DNA from: Gallionella sp.
Lineage (GTDB): Bacteria > Pseudomonadota > Gammaproteobacteria > Burkholderiales > Gallionellaceae
DNA: 64,000 nucleotides
Reading direction: 5' to 3'
Assembly: GCA_028688275.1 (NCBI GenBank)
Contig: JAQTYN010000002.1
Span: 62,001-126,000, forward strand
Shown: piece after piece, positions 45,520 through 55,211 of the stretch
Layout: each line of letters starts with the position of its first letter
How positions within the stretch are numbered: position 1 is the first letter of the stretch
Position numbers and translations under genes: made by a program
The notes under the pieces: generated by a model
Database searches by the model: none
The model's input: only the letters and a program-made list of their open reading frames with translations
What the model was told of the DNA's origin: nothing

Positions 45520-47703
45520 TCAGTGTCCCTCTGACACATCAAAACACAATTTAATCACCATAATCACCCCCTGAGGTTCGTTATCCAGCGCAAAGGCAGT
45601 ACCGCCGTGCGATTGCGCAATGGATCTGACTATGGACAATCCCAAACCATCGCTTTGACTTCCCTTGGTACTGTAAAATCGTTGAAATATCACATCCTTC
45701 TTTGCATCAGCCACCCCTTTCCCCTGATCTGCCACTCTGATTTCTATCCAGCGATTGACCGTATCGTGAACAGTTTCAAGACTAACGACAATCGGAACTT
45801 CTTCTGACAAATGGTAGCGAATTGCATTGTCGATCAAATTATGCAATGCAATGCGCAGCAGGATGCCATCCCCTTCATACAGCAAAGCATATTCAGGTAA
45901 ATTTAATTGCAGATTGACATCTTTAGGGTATTTAGCGATGACTCCTTTGGCAAGCATGGCTAAATCTAACATCTGTTTTTTAGGTTTCAGGGCATGCTCA
46001 TGCACGCGATCAAAGGAAATTAGATTATTTGCCAATCTGTTTAGTCGTAAACTGGCTTTGCTGATATTTTCTAAACGTAAAGCCACATCAGGCGAAATCT
46101 GATGCTTAAGAAATCCCAAAGAATCCAAGGAGGTTTTTATCATGGCAGCAGGGGTGCGGAATTCATGTGATGCCACTGACAGCAACATGCGTTGATCTGA
46201 TTCTGACTTTTCTAACTCTACCAAAACCTGCTTCAGCCTCGCATCACTTTTACAACGTTCGGTAATGTCCAACCCAAAAGAAAGCACTTCTTGTGGTTGT
46301 TCAGTTGATTTTGGCAACCAAGCATTAAACCACTCTATCGTCAGCAATTGACCATCACGCGTTAAATTATGGTTAATTGCATGGGGACGACTGTTATCTT
46401 GCATCATCACGACTAATTTTGGTTCTAAAATCTGCTTTTCAGTTTCTGGAATGAGAAATTCCAAATAATTTCTACCTAACACCTCATGACGCTTAAATCC
46501 GAACACTTCTTCTGCACGATGATTCCAGTCGGTAATGATATAACCTTCGCGCCAGACCACACCAACAAAGGGTGCTGTCTCGAAAAACACGCGGTAGCGC
46601 ATCTCACTTTTACGCAACAACTCTTCCCCCAACAACTGCGACTTTGCAGTTCGTTTAAGACGGCTGTTAATAAAATATATATACAAAAAAATACCCGAAA
46701 CCAGCAAAATCAGGATCAATGCGCTGCCGAATTTGTAAGAGAGCGTGGCAAAATCTTTACTTTTATTGGGCTGATAAAAAAAACCATCTAACGATTTATC
46801 CTTAACCACAAAATCAAAACGGGCAAAGGTATTCGCAATATGTTGCCAGCGATGAGGATTGCTATAACCAATCTGTATTAAGGACGGACTCACGAGATCG
46901 TCAATAGTATTTGCCTCAAAGCTGAGCTGCTCGCGGGTTTTTCCCTGCGTGTTATAGCGAGTGAGAATCAGGTCTATGATTTCTTCCTGATGGGACAAAG
47001 CATATTCCCACCCTTTTAACGTGGCGGCACGGAACGATGCGACGACATCGGGATGATTCTTTTCCATGGATTGATGGGTAAACAACACGTCGCTGTAAAA
47101 ATCCATGCCATAGTGTTCGGGTTTAATAATGTGATACGCAATGCCATGCGATTTCAACCAAAAGGGCTCATTCGAAAGATAGCCATTCATAGCAACAATT
47201 CGCCCTGCAACTAGGTCTTCTAAGCCCCCTTTGGAAACAATATTCAGTTTATTCAGCGCAATCCCTTCGTTGATAAAGATCGCTTTTAGATCGACACTTT
47301 CATCACCTGGTTGCAAACCAATTGCCCCCGCCTTGGCTATATCTGCAGGATTACTCAGTTGCCCCAAACTGAGCAATATCTGCGGTGAGTGTTGAATAAT
47401 GGGCGCAAGCATCAACACAGGTTGATCATTTAAAAATGCTTTGACCAGTCCTGCGTTACTCACCCCAAATTGCGCCCGCCCTTGCAACACCTCCTCAACT
47501 GTCGAGATATTTAAACCACCTTCTTTGAGGGTGACATCCAGCCCCGCATCTTTGTAATATCCATTACGCAGTGCGGCATAGTAGCCCGCAAACTGGAATT
47601 GATGCTGCCAGCGCAACTGCATGACTACAGCTGTCTGTGCAAAAGCCGTATGGGCTGACAGGCAAAACAATACCACCCACCCTCGCATCCAAATTCGCGT
47701 CAT
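45520..47703 (-). CDS. Histidine kinase with NMT1/SsuA-like periplasmic sensor and PAS domain
   Basis: This 727-residue membrane kinase begins with a signal-like segment (GWVVLFCLSAHTAFA), then a periplasmic NMT1/THI5-like binding domain (about 25-300, with MQLRWQHQFQFAGYYAALRN), one transmembrane helix (SALILILLVSGIFLYIYFIN, about 325-345), a PAS domain (about 370-490), the dimerisation box with phospho-His in SVASHEFRTP, and an ATPase domain with NLIDNAIRYH, ADQGKGVAD and DGLGLSIVRS. The sensor domain belongs to a family that binds thiamine-pyrimidine precursors or aliphatic sulphonates, so the signal may be a small nutrient. An ATG seven codons earlier (47724) is possible. It faces the response-regulator gene tail to tail with a 104-bp gap. 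Confidence 0.88.
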   Translation of the reverse strand: MTRIWMRGWVVLFCLSAHTAFAQTAVVMQLRWQHQFQFAGYYAALRNGYYKDAGLDVTLKEGGLNISTVEEVLQGRAQFGVSNAGLVKAFLNDQPVLMLAPIIQHSPQILLSLGQLSNPADIAKAGAIGLQPGDESVDLKAIFINEGIALNKLNIVSKGGLEDLVAGRIVAMNGYLSNEPFWLKSHGIAYHIIKPEHYGMDFYSDVLFTHQSMEKNHPDVVASFRAATLKGWEYALSHQEEIIDLILTRYNTQGKTREQLSFEANTIDDLVSPSLIQIGYSNPHRWQHIANTFARFDFVVKDKSLDGFFYQPNKSKDFATLSYKFGSALILILLVSGIFLYIYFINSRLKRTAKSQLLGEELLRKSEMRYRVFFETAPFVGVVWREGYIITDWNHRAEEVFGFKRHEVLGRNYLEFLIPETEKQILEPKLVVMMQDNSRPHAINHNLTRDGQLLTIEWFNAWLPKSTEQPQEVLSFGLDITERCKSDARLKQVLVELEKSESDQRMLLSVASHEFRTPAAMIKTSLDSLGFLKHQISPDVALRLENISKASLRLNRLANNLISFDRVHEHALKPKKQMLDLAMLAKGVIAKYPKDVNLQLNLPEYALLYEGDGILLRIALHNLIDNAIRYHLSEEVPIVVSLETVHDTVNRWIEIRVADQGKGVADAKKDVIFQRFYSTKGSQSDGLGLSIVRSIAQSHGGTAFALDNEPQGVIMVIKLCFDVSEGH

Positions 47704-47968
47704 ATTATTAAACCTATCAATCATTTCGTTAGCACATAAAAAAGGATTGCGAATGCATGCAGAATTTCAAAATCAATGCCTATTATCTTAATCTAAAATT
47801 CCATCATTACGTTTGACTATTCATACTGTGAGATGCCCTATACGACCTTCTTGCTTGCTTTCCCTTGGCTGACTAGTCCTGTTTTCTCAGCAACTTTTAA
47901 CTTGAAGCAATTAGCACCTGCATGACTGAACGCACCCAAGTGCAATCCTCAAGTATAATCGCGCCGCT
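47704..47968. other. Divergent spacer between kinase gene and ribF
   Basis: About 265 bp with no gene. A TATAAT sequence at 47956-47961 lies very close to the ribF start and may be its -10 box. I see no -35 and no repeat. Confidence 0.5.
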
Positions 47969-48895
47969 ATGCAGATTTTTCGTGGACTCTATTCCCTCTC
48001 TTCCCAACCCGTTGCACTGACCGTCGGTAATTTCGATGGCGTGCATCTTGGGCATCGTGCGTTGATTCATATCCTGAAGACCGAGGCGAAAGCGCGTCAC
48101 TACCCGACAGCGGTGGTCATTTTTGAGCCACATCCTCGTGAATTCTTTTCGCCGAATAACGCTCCTGCACGACTGAGTAGTCTGCGCGAAAAACTGCAAT
48201 TATTTGCCGCACTGGGCGTAGATCAGGTTCATATTTGTCGCTTTAACGCCCACTTTGCCCAGATGACGGCAAGTGATTTTGCGCGAACCTTGCATCAAAA
48301 ACTACACGCACAATTTATTTTGATTGGCGATGATTTCCGTTTTGGCAGTGGTCGATCGGGGGATTTTGCCTTATTACAACATATTGCCCAGCAAGATCAT
48401 TTTGAAGTGCAGGCAGTGAAAAGCGTGTTGCAGGATGGGGTACGGGTTTCCAGCACCGCTATTCGCTCTGCCCTCTCGGCGGGACAATTGCGCACCGCGC
48501 AGCAGTATTTGGGGCGACATTACAGCATCAGTGGTCGAGTCATACGCGGCGCACAACTGGGACGAACCATCGGTTTTCCTACGGCGAATATCGTTCCCAA
48601 ACACAATCGCCCGCCCTTATCGGGCGTGTTTGTGGTTGAAGTACACGTTGAAGGCTTGGGAATTCTGCAAGGTGTCGCCAGCATGGGCGTGCGCCCGACG
48701 GTTACGCAGAGCAAGCGGATGCAACTAGAAGTCCACTTATTTGAATTTAAGCAACAAATCTACGGTAAACATCTACGCGTGGTGTTTTTACAAAAACTCC
48801 GCGATGAGGCAAAATTTCCCGATGTCGCTGCATTAACACAGCAAATCGTGTTGGATGTGGCGCAAGCACAAAACTGGTTTGAACAACATGACTGA
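47969..48895 (+). CDS. ribF: Bifunctional riboflavin kinase / FAD synthetase
   Basis: RibF makes FMN from riboflavin and then FAD. The 308-residue protein has the N-terminal FAD synthetase nucleotidyltransferase domain with TVGNFDGVHLGHR (residues 18-30) and ISSTAIR-like VSSTAIRSAL, and a C-terminal riboflavin kinase domain with GRTIGFPTANI. It opens the ribF-ileS-lspA-ispH-thiO run, an arrangement known in many proteobacteria. No ribosome-binding site is visible, and a possible -10 box lies only about 8 bases before the ATG, so the leader would be very short. Confidence 0.95.
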   Translation: MQIFRGLYSLSSQPVALTVGNFDGVHLGHRALIHILKTEAKARHYPTAVVIFEPHPREFFSPNNAPARLSSLREKLQLFAALGVDQVHICRFNAHFAQMTASDFARTLHQKLHAQFILIGDDFRFGSGRSGDFALLQHIAQQDHFEVQAVKSVLQDGVRVSSTAIRSALSAGQLRTAQQYLGRHYSISGRVIRGAQLGRTIGFPTANIVPKHNRPPLSGVFVVEVHVEGLGILQGVASMGVRPTVTQSKRMQLEVHLFEFKQQIYGKHLRVVFLQKLRDEAKFPDVAALTQQIVLDVAQAQNWFEQHD

Positions 48896-48897
48896 GT

Positions 48898-48976
48898 GGT
48901 TTTTAGTCGTTAGCTGTTAGTCGTTAGTTAAACCCTCCAAGCTACGAACTAACGACTAACGACTAGCGACCAAAAA
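48898..48976. repeat. Imperfect inverted repeat between ribF and ileS
   Basis: The left arm with GTCGTTAG repeated twice pairs imperfectly with a right arm carrying AACGACTAACGACTA, with TTTTT and AAAAA at the outer ends. It may act as a partial terminator between ribF and ileS or be a dispersed palindrome. Confidence 0.6.
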
Positions 48977-49003
48977 CTACCCACAATTTGAATTTAGGTA
49001 CTT

Positions 49004-51808
49004 ATGAAGAAAACCCTCAATCTCCCCGACACCCCTTTCCCCATGCGCGGCGATATGGCGAAACGTGAACCGACCATGCTGGCACGCTGGCAAGCCCAGC
49101 AACGCTATCAGCAAATTCGCGCTGCCAAAGCGGGCAAGCCGATGTTTATTTTGCATGACGGCCCGCCGTATGCGAACGGGGATATTCACATCGGTCATGC
49201 GGTGAATAAAATCCTGAAAGACATCATTATCAAATCCAAAACTTTGGCGGGTTTTGATGCACCTTACGTGCCTGGCTGGGATTGCCACGGCTTGCCGATT
49301 GAATTACAAGTGGAAAAAACCCACGGCAAAGCCATTCCACCCGCGCAATTCCGCGAACTGTGCCGCGAATACGCGCAAGTCCAAATCGAACGACAGAAGA
49401 AGGATTTTTTGCGTTTGGGCGTATTGGGCGACTGGGATCGTCCGTATTTGACCATGGCGTTTGAAACTGAAGCCAACATCATTCGCGCCATTGGTGAAAT
49501 TCAGCAAAACGGCTATTTGTATCAAGGCTTCAAACCCGTCAACTGGTGTTTAGATTGCCAATCAGCACTCGCAGAAGCTGAAGTGGAATATGAAGATAAG
49601 ACTTCGGCGGCAATCGATGTGGCGTTTCACGTAGCAGATCGCCCCGCGCTGGAACACGCGTTTGGCGTATCGTTGTCGGGTGAAGCCAGCGTCAGCGTGG
49701 TGATTTGGACCACTACCCCATGGACATTGCCCGCCAACCAAGGCGTGAGCGTACACCCCGAATTTGAATACGCGCTGATTCGTACCGCCAAAGGCTATTT
49801 AGTCCTAGTTGCCGATTTATGGGAAAGTTGCGCACAACGCTATGATTTAATGGGAGAAGTAGTCGGACGTTGCAAAGGAGCTGCCTTAGACAACCTGCCC
49901 TTGCAACATCCCTTCTTGGATCGCATTGTGCCGATTATTTGTGGCGAGCACGTCACACTGGAAGCGGGAACGGGCTTGGTGCATACCGCGCCTGCGCATG
50001 GCTTGGACGATTATTTTGTCGGTCAAAAATATGGCTTACCGACTGACAATCCCGTGGGTGACGATGGCAAATTCTTCGCCAACATTCCGCTGGTCGGTGG
50101 CTTGTTTGTGTGGAAAGCCAACGACGTGGTGGTGAATTTGTTGCAAGAAAGCGGGCATTTGCTGTGTTTGAAAAAAGTACAACATAGCTACCCGCATTGC
50201 TGGCGGCATAAAACGCCGATTATTTTCCGCTCCACGCCGCAATGGTTTATCGGCATGGCACAAGTTGGCAAGAACGAGGAATCCTTGCGCACCTTGGCAA
50301 ACCGTGCCGTCGATAACACCGAGTTTTTCCCTGCTTGGGGGCGTGCCCGTCTGGAAGCGATGATTAAAAATCGCCCTGACTGGTGCGTGTCACGTCAGCG
50401 CAATTGGGGCGTGCCGATGCCGTTCTTTATTCACAAAGAAACCGGCCAACTGCATCCGCGCACAGCAGAACTGTTGGAGCAAGTTGCCAAACGCGTGGAA
50501 CAAGCGGGCATACAAGCGTGGTTTGAGCTGAATTCTGTCGAGCTGTTGGGTGAAGATGCCGCGCATTACCGAAAATTGAGCGACACACTAGACGTGTGGT
50601 TTGATTCGGGCAGCACACATTTTGCGGTATTACGCCACCATGCAGCCTTCCGCGACGAAGTGGCCACGCGCTTAGCAAACAAGGTATCGCCTGCTGATTT
50701 GTATTTGGAAGGGTCGGATCAGCATCGCGGCTGGTTCCAATCCTCATTATTGACAGGCTGTGCCATTAACGATCGCGCACCGTACAACGCATTATTGACC
50801 CACGGCTTTGTAGTCGATGGCAATGGGCACAAAATGTCTAAATCCAAAGGCAATGTGATTGCGCCCCAAAAGATTTTTGACACCCTAGGTGCGGATATTT
50901 TGCGCTTATGGACGGCTTCCACCGACTATTCTGGCGAGCTGTGTATCTCGGACGAAATTCTGAAGCGCGTGGTGGAAAGCTATCGCCGCATCCGCAATAC
51001 GCTGCGTTTCTTATTGGCGAATATCGCCGATTTCGATATGCAACAACACGCACTACCTGTTGAACAATGGTTAGAAATTGACCGCTACGCCTTGGCGATG
51101 ACCCAACAATTGCATGATGATGTGACCGCTGCTTATGCCCGTTATGACTTTCATACCGTGGCACAAAAGCTGCAAGGTTTTTGCTCGGAAGAGCTGGGGA
51201 GTTTCTATTTAGACATTCTAAAAGATCGCCTCTACACCGCTGGTGCGAATTCCACCGCCCGTCGTTCTGCGCAAAACGTGCTGTATCACTTGACGCACTG
51301 CTTAGTGCGCTTGATGTCCCCCATTTTGAGTTTCACAGGCGAAGAAGCCTGGGAAATTTTAAATGCCCGTGATGATGTCAGCATCTTCCAAGGCGAATGG
51401 TATGACCTACCTGATGCCAACATGGACTTCGCGGACAAACTCCATTGGGTGAAAATCATCGAGTGGCGTGAACGGGTCAACAAAAAACTCGAAGAAATCC
51501 GCTCGTCTGGCTTGATTGGCTCTGCACTGGCAGCGGAAGTGGATGTATTTGTTTTGGCGGATGATTATGCCGTATTGTCACGCCTGGGCGATGATTTGCG
51601 ACTGGTGTTTATCACCTCCCGCGCCACGGTGCATTTGGTTGAAACGGAAGATGAAATGGGCATAGAAGTGACGCCAAGTCGCCATGAAAAATGTGAACGC
51701 TGTTGGCATTATCGCGAAGAAGTCGGCGCGTCAACCGAACACCCCACCTTGTGCGGACGTTGTATCAGCAATTTGTACGGCGAAGGTGAGGCGCGTCATT
51801 ATGCGTAA
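49004..51808 (+). CDS. ileS: Isoleucyl-tRNA synthetase
   Basis: IleS charges tRNA-Ile. The 934-residue protein has the class I signatures HIGH (62-65, in [13 protein letters not shown]) and KMSKS (610-614), an editing domain with [12 protein letters not shown], and a C-terminal zinc finger ([12 protein letters not shown], then [11 protein letters not shown]). This is the bacterial type with the zinc-binding tail, as in E. coli. It overlaps lspA by eight bases. Length and motifs are normal. Confidence 0.97.
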   Translation: MKKTLNLPDTPFPMRGDMAKREPTMLARWQAQQRYQQIRAAKAGKPMFILHDGPPYANGDIHIGHAVNKILKDIIIKSKTLAGFDAPYVPGWDCHGLPIELQVEKTHGKAIPPAQFRELCREYAQVQIERQKKDFLRLGVLGDWDRPYLTMAFETEANIIRAIGEIQQNGYLYQGFKPVNWCLDCQSALAEAEVEYEDKTSAAIDVAFHVADRPALEHAFGVSLSGEASVSVVIWTTTPWTLPANQGVSVHPEFEYALIRTAKGYLVLVADLWESCAQRYDLMGEVVGRCKGAALDNLPLQHPFLDRIVPIICGEHVTLEAGTGLVHTAPAHGLDDYFVGQKYGLPTDNPVGDDGKFFANIPLVGGLFVWKANDVVVNLLQESGHLLCLKKVQHSYPHCWRHKTPIIFRSTPQWFIGMAQVGKNEESLRTLANRAVDNTEFFPAWGRARLEAMIKNRPDWCVSRQRNWGVPMPFFIHKETGQLHPRTAELLEQVAKRVEQAGIQAWFELNSVELLGEDAAHYRKLSDTLDVWFDSGSTHFAVLRHHAAFRDEVATRLANKVSPADLYLEGSDQHRGWFQSSLLTGCAINDRAPYNALLTHGFVVDGNGHKMSKSKGNVIAPQKIFDTLGADILRLWTASTDYSGELCISDEILKRVVESYRRIRNTLRFLLANIADFDMQQHALPVEQWLEIDRYALAMTQQLHDDVTAAYARYDFHTVAQKLQGFCSEELGSFYLDILKDRLYTAGANSTARRSAQNVLYHLTHCLVRLMSPILSFTGEEAWEILNARDDVSIFQGEWYDLPDANMDFADKLHWVKIIEWRERVNKKLEEIRSSGLIGSALAAEVDVFVLADDYAVLSRLGDDLRLVFITSRATVHLVETEDEMGIEVTPSRHEKCERCWHYREEVGASTEHPTLCGRCISNLYGEGEARHYA

Positions 51809-52286
51809 CACGGCTTTGCGCTGGTTCGCCTTAAGCGCGTTAGTGATTTTGCTCGATCAAGCCAGCAAGTTATGGATCAGCGCGCATTTTGCCTATGGTG
51901 AACAACTGCCTGTGGTTAATATGTTCAGTTTGGTTTTAGCACACAATCCTGGCGCGGCATTTAGTTTTTTAAGCAACGCGGGCGGGTTGCAACGCTGGCT
52001 CTTTACGGGCATCGCCGTCATTGCGTCCGTTTGGATGATTTTTTTGTTGCGCAAACACCATCAAGAAACATTATTTTCTTTGGCAATTAGTTTGGTATTA
52101 GGTGGCGCATTGGGCAATCTCATTGACCGCGCATTTTACGGCTATGTCATTGATTTCTTGTTATTCTACTGGCAAGACCATTCTTTTCCAGCTTTCAACC
52201 TTGCCGATTCTGCCATTACCTGCGGGGCGGCATTGCTCCTTTTAGATAGTTTTAAGAAAGAAAAACATGGAACTGCTACTCGCTAA
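51801..52286 (+). CDS. lspA: Lipoprotein signal peptidase LspA
   Basis: LspA removes signal peptides from diacylglyceryl-modified prolipoproteins in the inner membrane. The 161-residue protein has four membrane segments, the conserved LDQASKLWI at the N-terminus, NPGAAFSFL, and the catalytic aspartates Asp118 in YVIDFL and Asp136 in NLADSAI. I start at the ATG overlapping the end of ileS; the frame extends upstream only within ileS. It overlaps ispH by 20 bases. Confidence 0.96.
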   Translation: MRNTALRWFALSALVILLDQASKLWISAHFAYGEQLPVVNMFSLVLAHNPGAAFSFLSNAGGLQRWLFTGIAVIASVWMIFLLRKHHQETLFSLAISLVLGGALGNLIDRAFYGYVIDFLLFYWQDHSFPAFNLADSAITCGAALLLLDSFKKEKHGTATR

Positions 52287-53214
52287 TCCTCGTGGTTTTT
52301 GCGCAGGCGTTGACCGCGCCATTGAAATTGTAGAACGTGCGCTGGCGATGCACGGCGCGCCAATTTATGTACGACACCAAGTGGTGCATAACCAATTTGT
52401 GGTCGAAGGCTTGCGTAATAAAGGCGCGGTCTTTATCGAAGCACTGGATGATGTCCCCGAAGGGAGTTATCTCGTCTTTAGTGCGCACGGGGTATCTCAA
52501 CAGGTACGCACGGAAGCCGCCGCACGTAATTTGACCATTTTTGACGCTACGTGTCCCTTGGTAACGAAGGTACATATCGAAGTATCCCGCATGCACGATC
52601 AGGGCAAAGAAGTGGTGATGATAGGACACGCGGGACATCCTGAAGTGGAAGGCACGATGGGGCAGGTGACACGGGGAATGTATTTGGTGGAATCGCCTGA
52701 ACAAGTGGCTGATTTGGTGGTAAATGACGCGAATAACCTCGCGTATGTCACCCAAACCACCTTGTCGGTGGATGATGCTGAAAACGTCATCACCGCACTC
52801 AAAAATCGCTTTCCCTTTATCACAGGTCCCAAAAAAGACGATATTTGCTACGCCACACAGAATCGTCAAGACGCGGTCAAAGTGTTGGTCAAACAATGTG
52901 ATGTGGTGGTGGTCATCGGTTCGCCCTCCAGCTCAAACTCCAACCGCTTGCGTGAAGTCGCCGCAAATGTAGGCTTGCCCGCCTATTTGGTGGACAATGC
53001 GGAAGAGTTACAAGCGGAATGGTTCTCAGGCAAACAACGGATCGGCATTACCGCGGGGGCATCGGCACCTGAAGTGCTGGTGCAAGGCGTGATCGCCAGA
53101 TTAGAAACCTTGGGGGGAACCGCGCCAATCGAACTAGACGGCATTATCGAAAATGTGGTTTTCCCTTTGCCCAAAACACTGATTCCAATTAACCCATGCG
53201 CAACGACTTCCTGA
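52267..53214 (+). CDS. ispH: 4-hydroxy-3-methylbut-2-enyl diphosphate reductase IspH
   Basis: IspH performs the last step of the MEP isoprenoid pathway, giving IPP and DMAPP, using an iron-sulphur cluster. The 315-residue protein has the three cluster cysteines Cys12 (NPRGFCAG), Cys96 ([11 protein letters not shown]) and Cys194 ([10 protein letters not shown]), plus [14 protein letters not shown] and [11 protein letters not shown]. It follows lspA directly, without the fkpB gene that often lies between them. Its start lies 20 bases inside lspA and its end overlaps thiO by 19 bases. Confidence 0.97.
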   Translation: MELLLANPRGFCAGVDRAIEIVERALAMHGAPIYVRHQVVHNQFVVEGLRNKGAVFIEALDDVPEGSYLVFSAHGVSQQVRTEAAARNLTIFDATCPLVTKVHIEVSRMHDQGKEVVMIGHAGHPEVEGTMGQVTRGMYLVESPEQVADLVVNDANNLAYVTQTTLSVDDAENVITALKNRFPFITGPKKDDICYATQNRQDAVKVLVKQCDVVVVIGSPSSSNSNRLREVAANVGLPAYLVDNAEELQAEWFSGKQRIGITAGASAPEVLVQGVIARLETLGGTAPIELDGIIENVVFPLPKTLIPINPCATTS

Positions 53215-54260
53215 TTATTGGCGGCGGTGCGGTTGGACTCAATACCGCACTGACTTTGCTGCAAGCGGGCTATCAGGTCTCCATTGTAGAACGTGGCGAA
53301 ATTGGCAAAGAAGCGTCGTGGGCGGGTGGAGGTATTCTTTCCCCGCTATGCTCTTGGGATTATCAGACCAGTGTGACGCAGTTAACACAGCGCAGCATGG
53401 CTATGTTTCAAGCCGCCACAGCAGACTTATTTGCCCATACTGGAATAGATACGGAATACATTCGGAGCGGCATGTTGGTTCTCCCCCCCATGGCAACCGA
53501 TCACGCCGTACAGTGGTGCGAACAACATAAAGTGCCCGTGCGATCCATCGCCCTATCAGAATATTTTGATGCGTTATCAGGTGAAGGTTTATTGCTGCCA
53601 GACATCGCGCAAGTGCGCAACCCACGGCTATTGCGCGCTTTGCGCATACGGGTGGAGCAATTAGGCGGTAAAATTTTAGAGCAGCATGACGTTCAACGCA
53701 TTGAATTTGCGGATGATCGTGTCATTGCGGCCCACACCTCCCACGGCGAACTCAATGCAGATGCTTATATCGTCACAGCGGGTTCGTGGAGCAATACGTT
53801 GATGGACGACCAATCCTTGGCGATGGACATTCACCCTATTCGGGGACAAATATTGCTACTCAAGTTCCAGATGCCGCCGATGCAACACATCGTTGTAACC
53901 GAGGGGCTTTATCTCATTCCCCGACGCGATGGTCACGTTCTGATTGGTAGCACATTGGAAGACGTTGGTTTTGACAAATCTACCACCCATAGTGCCCGTG
54001 ACACCCTATTCGATCACGCTTGCCAACTTTACCCCGCTTGGCGCAAGCAGCCCATTATCGATCATTGGGCGGGCTTGCGGCCTGGCTCACGGAACAACAT
54101 CCCAACCATTGGCCGTCACGCCGAACTCAGCAACCTGTACGCCAATACAGGGCATTTTCGCTATGGTGTCACCATGTCTTTTGCCAGCGCGGAAATCCTG
54201 CTCAATGAAATCGAAGGCAATCCGCAACCCTTTGATGTCTCTGCCTATCGTTGGATTTAG
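53196..54260 (+). CDS. thiO: Glycine oxidase ThiO (FAD-dependent)
   Basis: ThiO oxidises glycine to iminoglycine for the thiazole ring of thiamine. The 354-residue flavoprotein has the dinucleotide-binding [14 protein letters not shown] at the N-terminus, [13 protein letters not shown] (a family hallmark), [11 protein letters not shown], and the C-terminal [16 protein letters not shown] and [12 protein letters not shown]. It is the last gene of the ribF run. Its stop codon TAG is part of a TTAG target duplication created by a MITE insertion, so the reading frame was kept intact. Confidence 0.9.
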   Translation: MRNDFLIIGGGAVGLNTALTLLQAGYQVSIVERGEIGKEASWAGGGILSPLCSWDYQTSVTQLTQRSMAMFQAATADLFAHTGIDTEYIRSGMLVLPPMATDHAVQWCEQHKVPVRSIALSEYFDALSGEGLLLPDIAQVRNPRLLRALRIRVEQLGGKILEQHDVQRIEFADDRVIAAHTSHGELNADAYIVTAGSWSNTLMDDQSLAMDIHPIRGQILLLKFQMPPMQHIVVTEGLYLIPRRDGHVLIGSTLEDVGFDKSTTHSARDTLFDHACQLYPAWRKQPIIDHWAGLRPGSRNNIPTIGRHAELSNLYANTGHFRYGVTMSFASAEILLNEIEGNPQPFDVSAYRWI

Positions 54261-54410
54261 GGAGGTGCGGATTAAATCTTCCGTTCGTGGTGAGCCTGTC
54301 GAACCATGAACGGAAGATTTAATACAATCAGCGTGTTAAATCCGCCCACCCTTCGACCGTTCGACAAGCTCACGGCTCAGGGCGAACGGATTTAATCAGC
54401 GTTTCCTTAG
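54257..54410. mobile_element. IS5-like MITE with TTAG target duplication (copy 2)
   Basis: The 146-bp element (54261-54406) has ends GGAGGTGCGGATTAAATC and, inverted, GGAAACGCTGATTAAATC. It is flanked by TTAG on both sides (54257-54260 and 54407-54410). Inside are two hairpins built from TCTTCCGTTC/GAACGGAAGA and from arms around TTCGACAAGCTCACGGCTCA. The ends and the YTAR-type 4-bp duplication match IS5-family behaviour. There is no coding sequence, so it must have been moved by a transposase encoded elsewhere. Confidence 0.8.
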
Positions 54411-54412
54411 TG

Positions 54413-55138
54413 CTACTTAGCGCAGTATTCCTGCGTGGGCACAGCTTGTTTGATTTCATAAGGTGATTGCGGCATCAAAATAAACTCGCTTGCGCCGATT
54501 TTGCTGCTCGGATTACCCCAATCGTAGGTATAGCCTAGCCCCGTCCACGGTACGCCTGCCGAGGCTCTAAAACTCTTAAAGTAAAGCTGCTGATAAAACT
54601 GACCATAGTTTGGAATGTGATCGACAGCGGGAAACTGTTTCGGGACGGCGGCTTCGCATTGCGTATCGCTGGTTTCAGGATCGACGCAGGGACGAAACAA
54701 ACTGGCGGGACTCACCCACATTTCCACAAATACGTCATATTGCCAATCTGGGGCTAAGCCCAAGTATTGCTTCAAGCGCAAATTCAACGCATCTTTGCTA
54801 TCTGTGGCGGCTTGTTGGCAGAACTGCTTCACTTGCGGAGCCGCCGTTACCCACAAAGCGTAGTCTGGATTATCTGGGGTTTGAGTCTTGTTTTGCATAA
54901 ACTGCTGATAGGCCGTCTGACTTTTCCAAGTGACAACCAATAACTTCGTTTTATCTGCATTCCAAACTAAATTGGGATTGTCAGGTTGAATCGCCCATAA
55001 AGTCTGCGCTTTCTCGCGTGACTCCACCCGCGCCGCATCCCAAACTGCCTGTTGATAGCGTTGCTGCACAGGCAGATCAGCACAGCCAACCAAAAACGAA
55101 GCACTGAGACACGCTATTATTTTTTTCGTGAACGACAT
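54413..55138 (-). CDS. Predicted lipoprotein of unknown function
   Basis: The 241-residue protein has a lipoprotein signal: basic start MSFTKK, hydrophobic run, and lipobox LVGC with Cys19. The mature part is soluble, with several cysteines (CQQA, RPCVDPETSDTQC, YCAK) that may form disulphides, and Trp/Tyr-rich stretches (QYDVFVEMWVSPASLFRPC). I recognise no family. GGGGGA five bases before the ATG supports the start. It is probably held in the inner or outer membrane. It is a single gene between the MITE and dnaB. Confidence 0.75.
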   Translation of the reverse strand: MSFTKKIIACLSASFLVGCADLPVQQRYQQAVWDAARVESREKAQTLWAIQPDNPNLVWNADKTKLLVVTWKSQTAYQQFMQNKTQTPDNPDYALWVTAAPQVKQFCQQAATDSKDALNLRLKQYLGLAPDWQYDVFVEMWVSPASLFRPCVDPETSDTQCEAAVPKQFPAVDHIPNYGQFYQQLYFKSFRASAGVPWTGLGYTYDWGNPSSKIGASEFILMPQSPYEIKQAVPTQEYCAK

Positions 55139-55211
55139 GATAATCCCCCTAGTTAAAAGGGACGCATCTTAAAGGAAAAGCGGCCTATTTGTCCTCAAAT
55201 TAACGCGAGTT

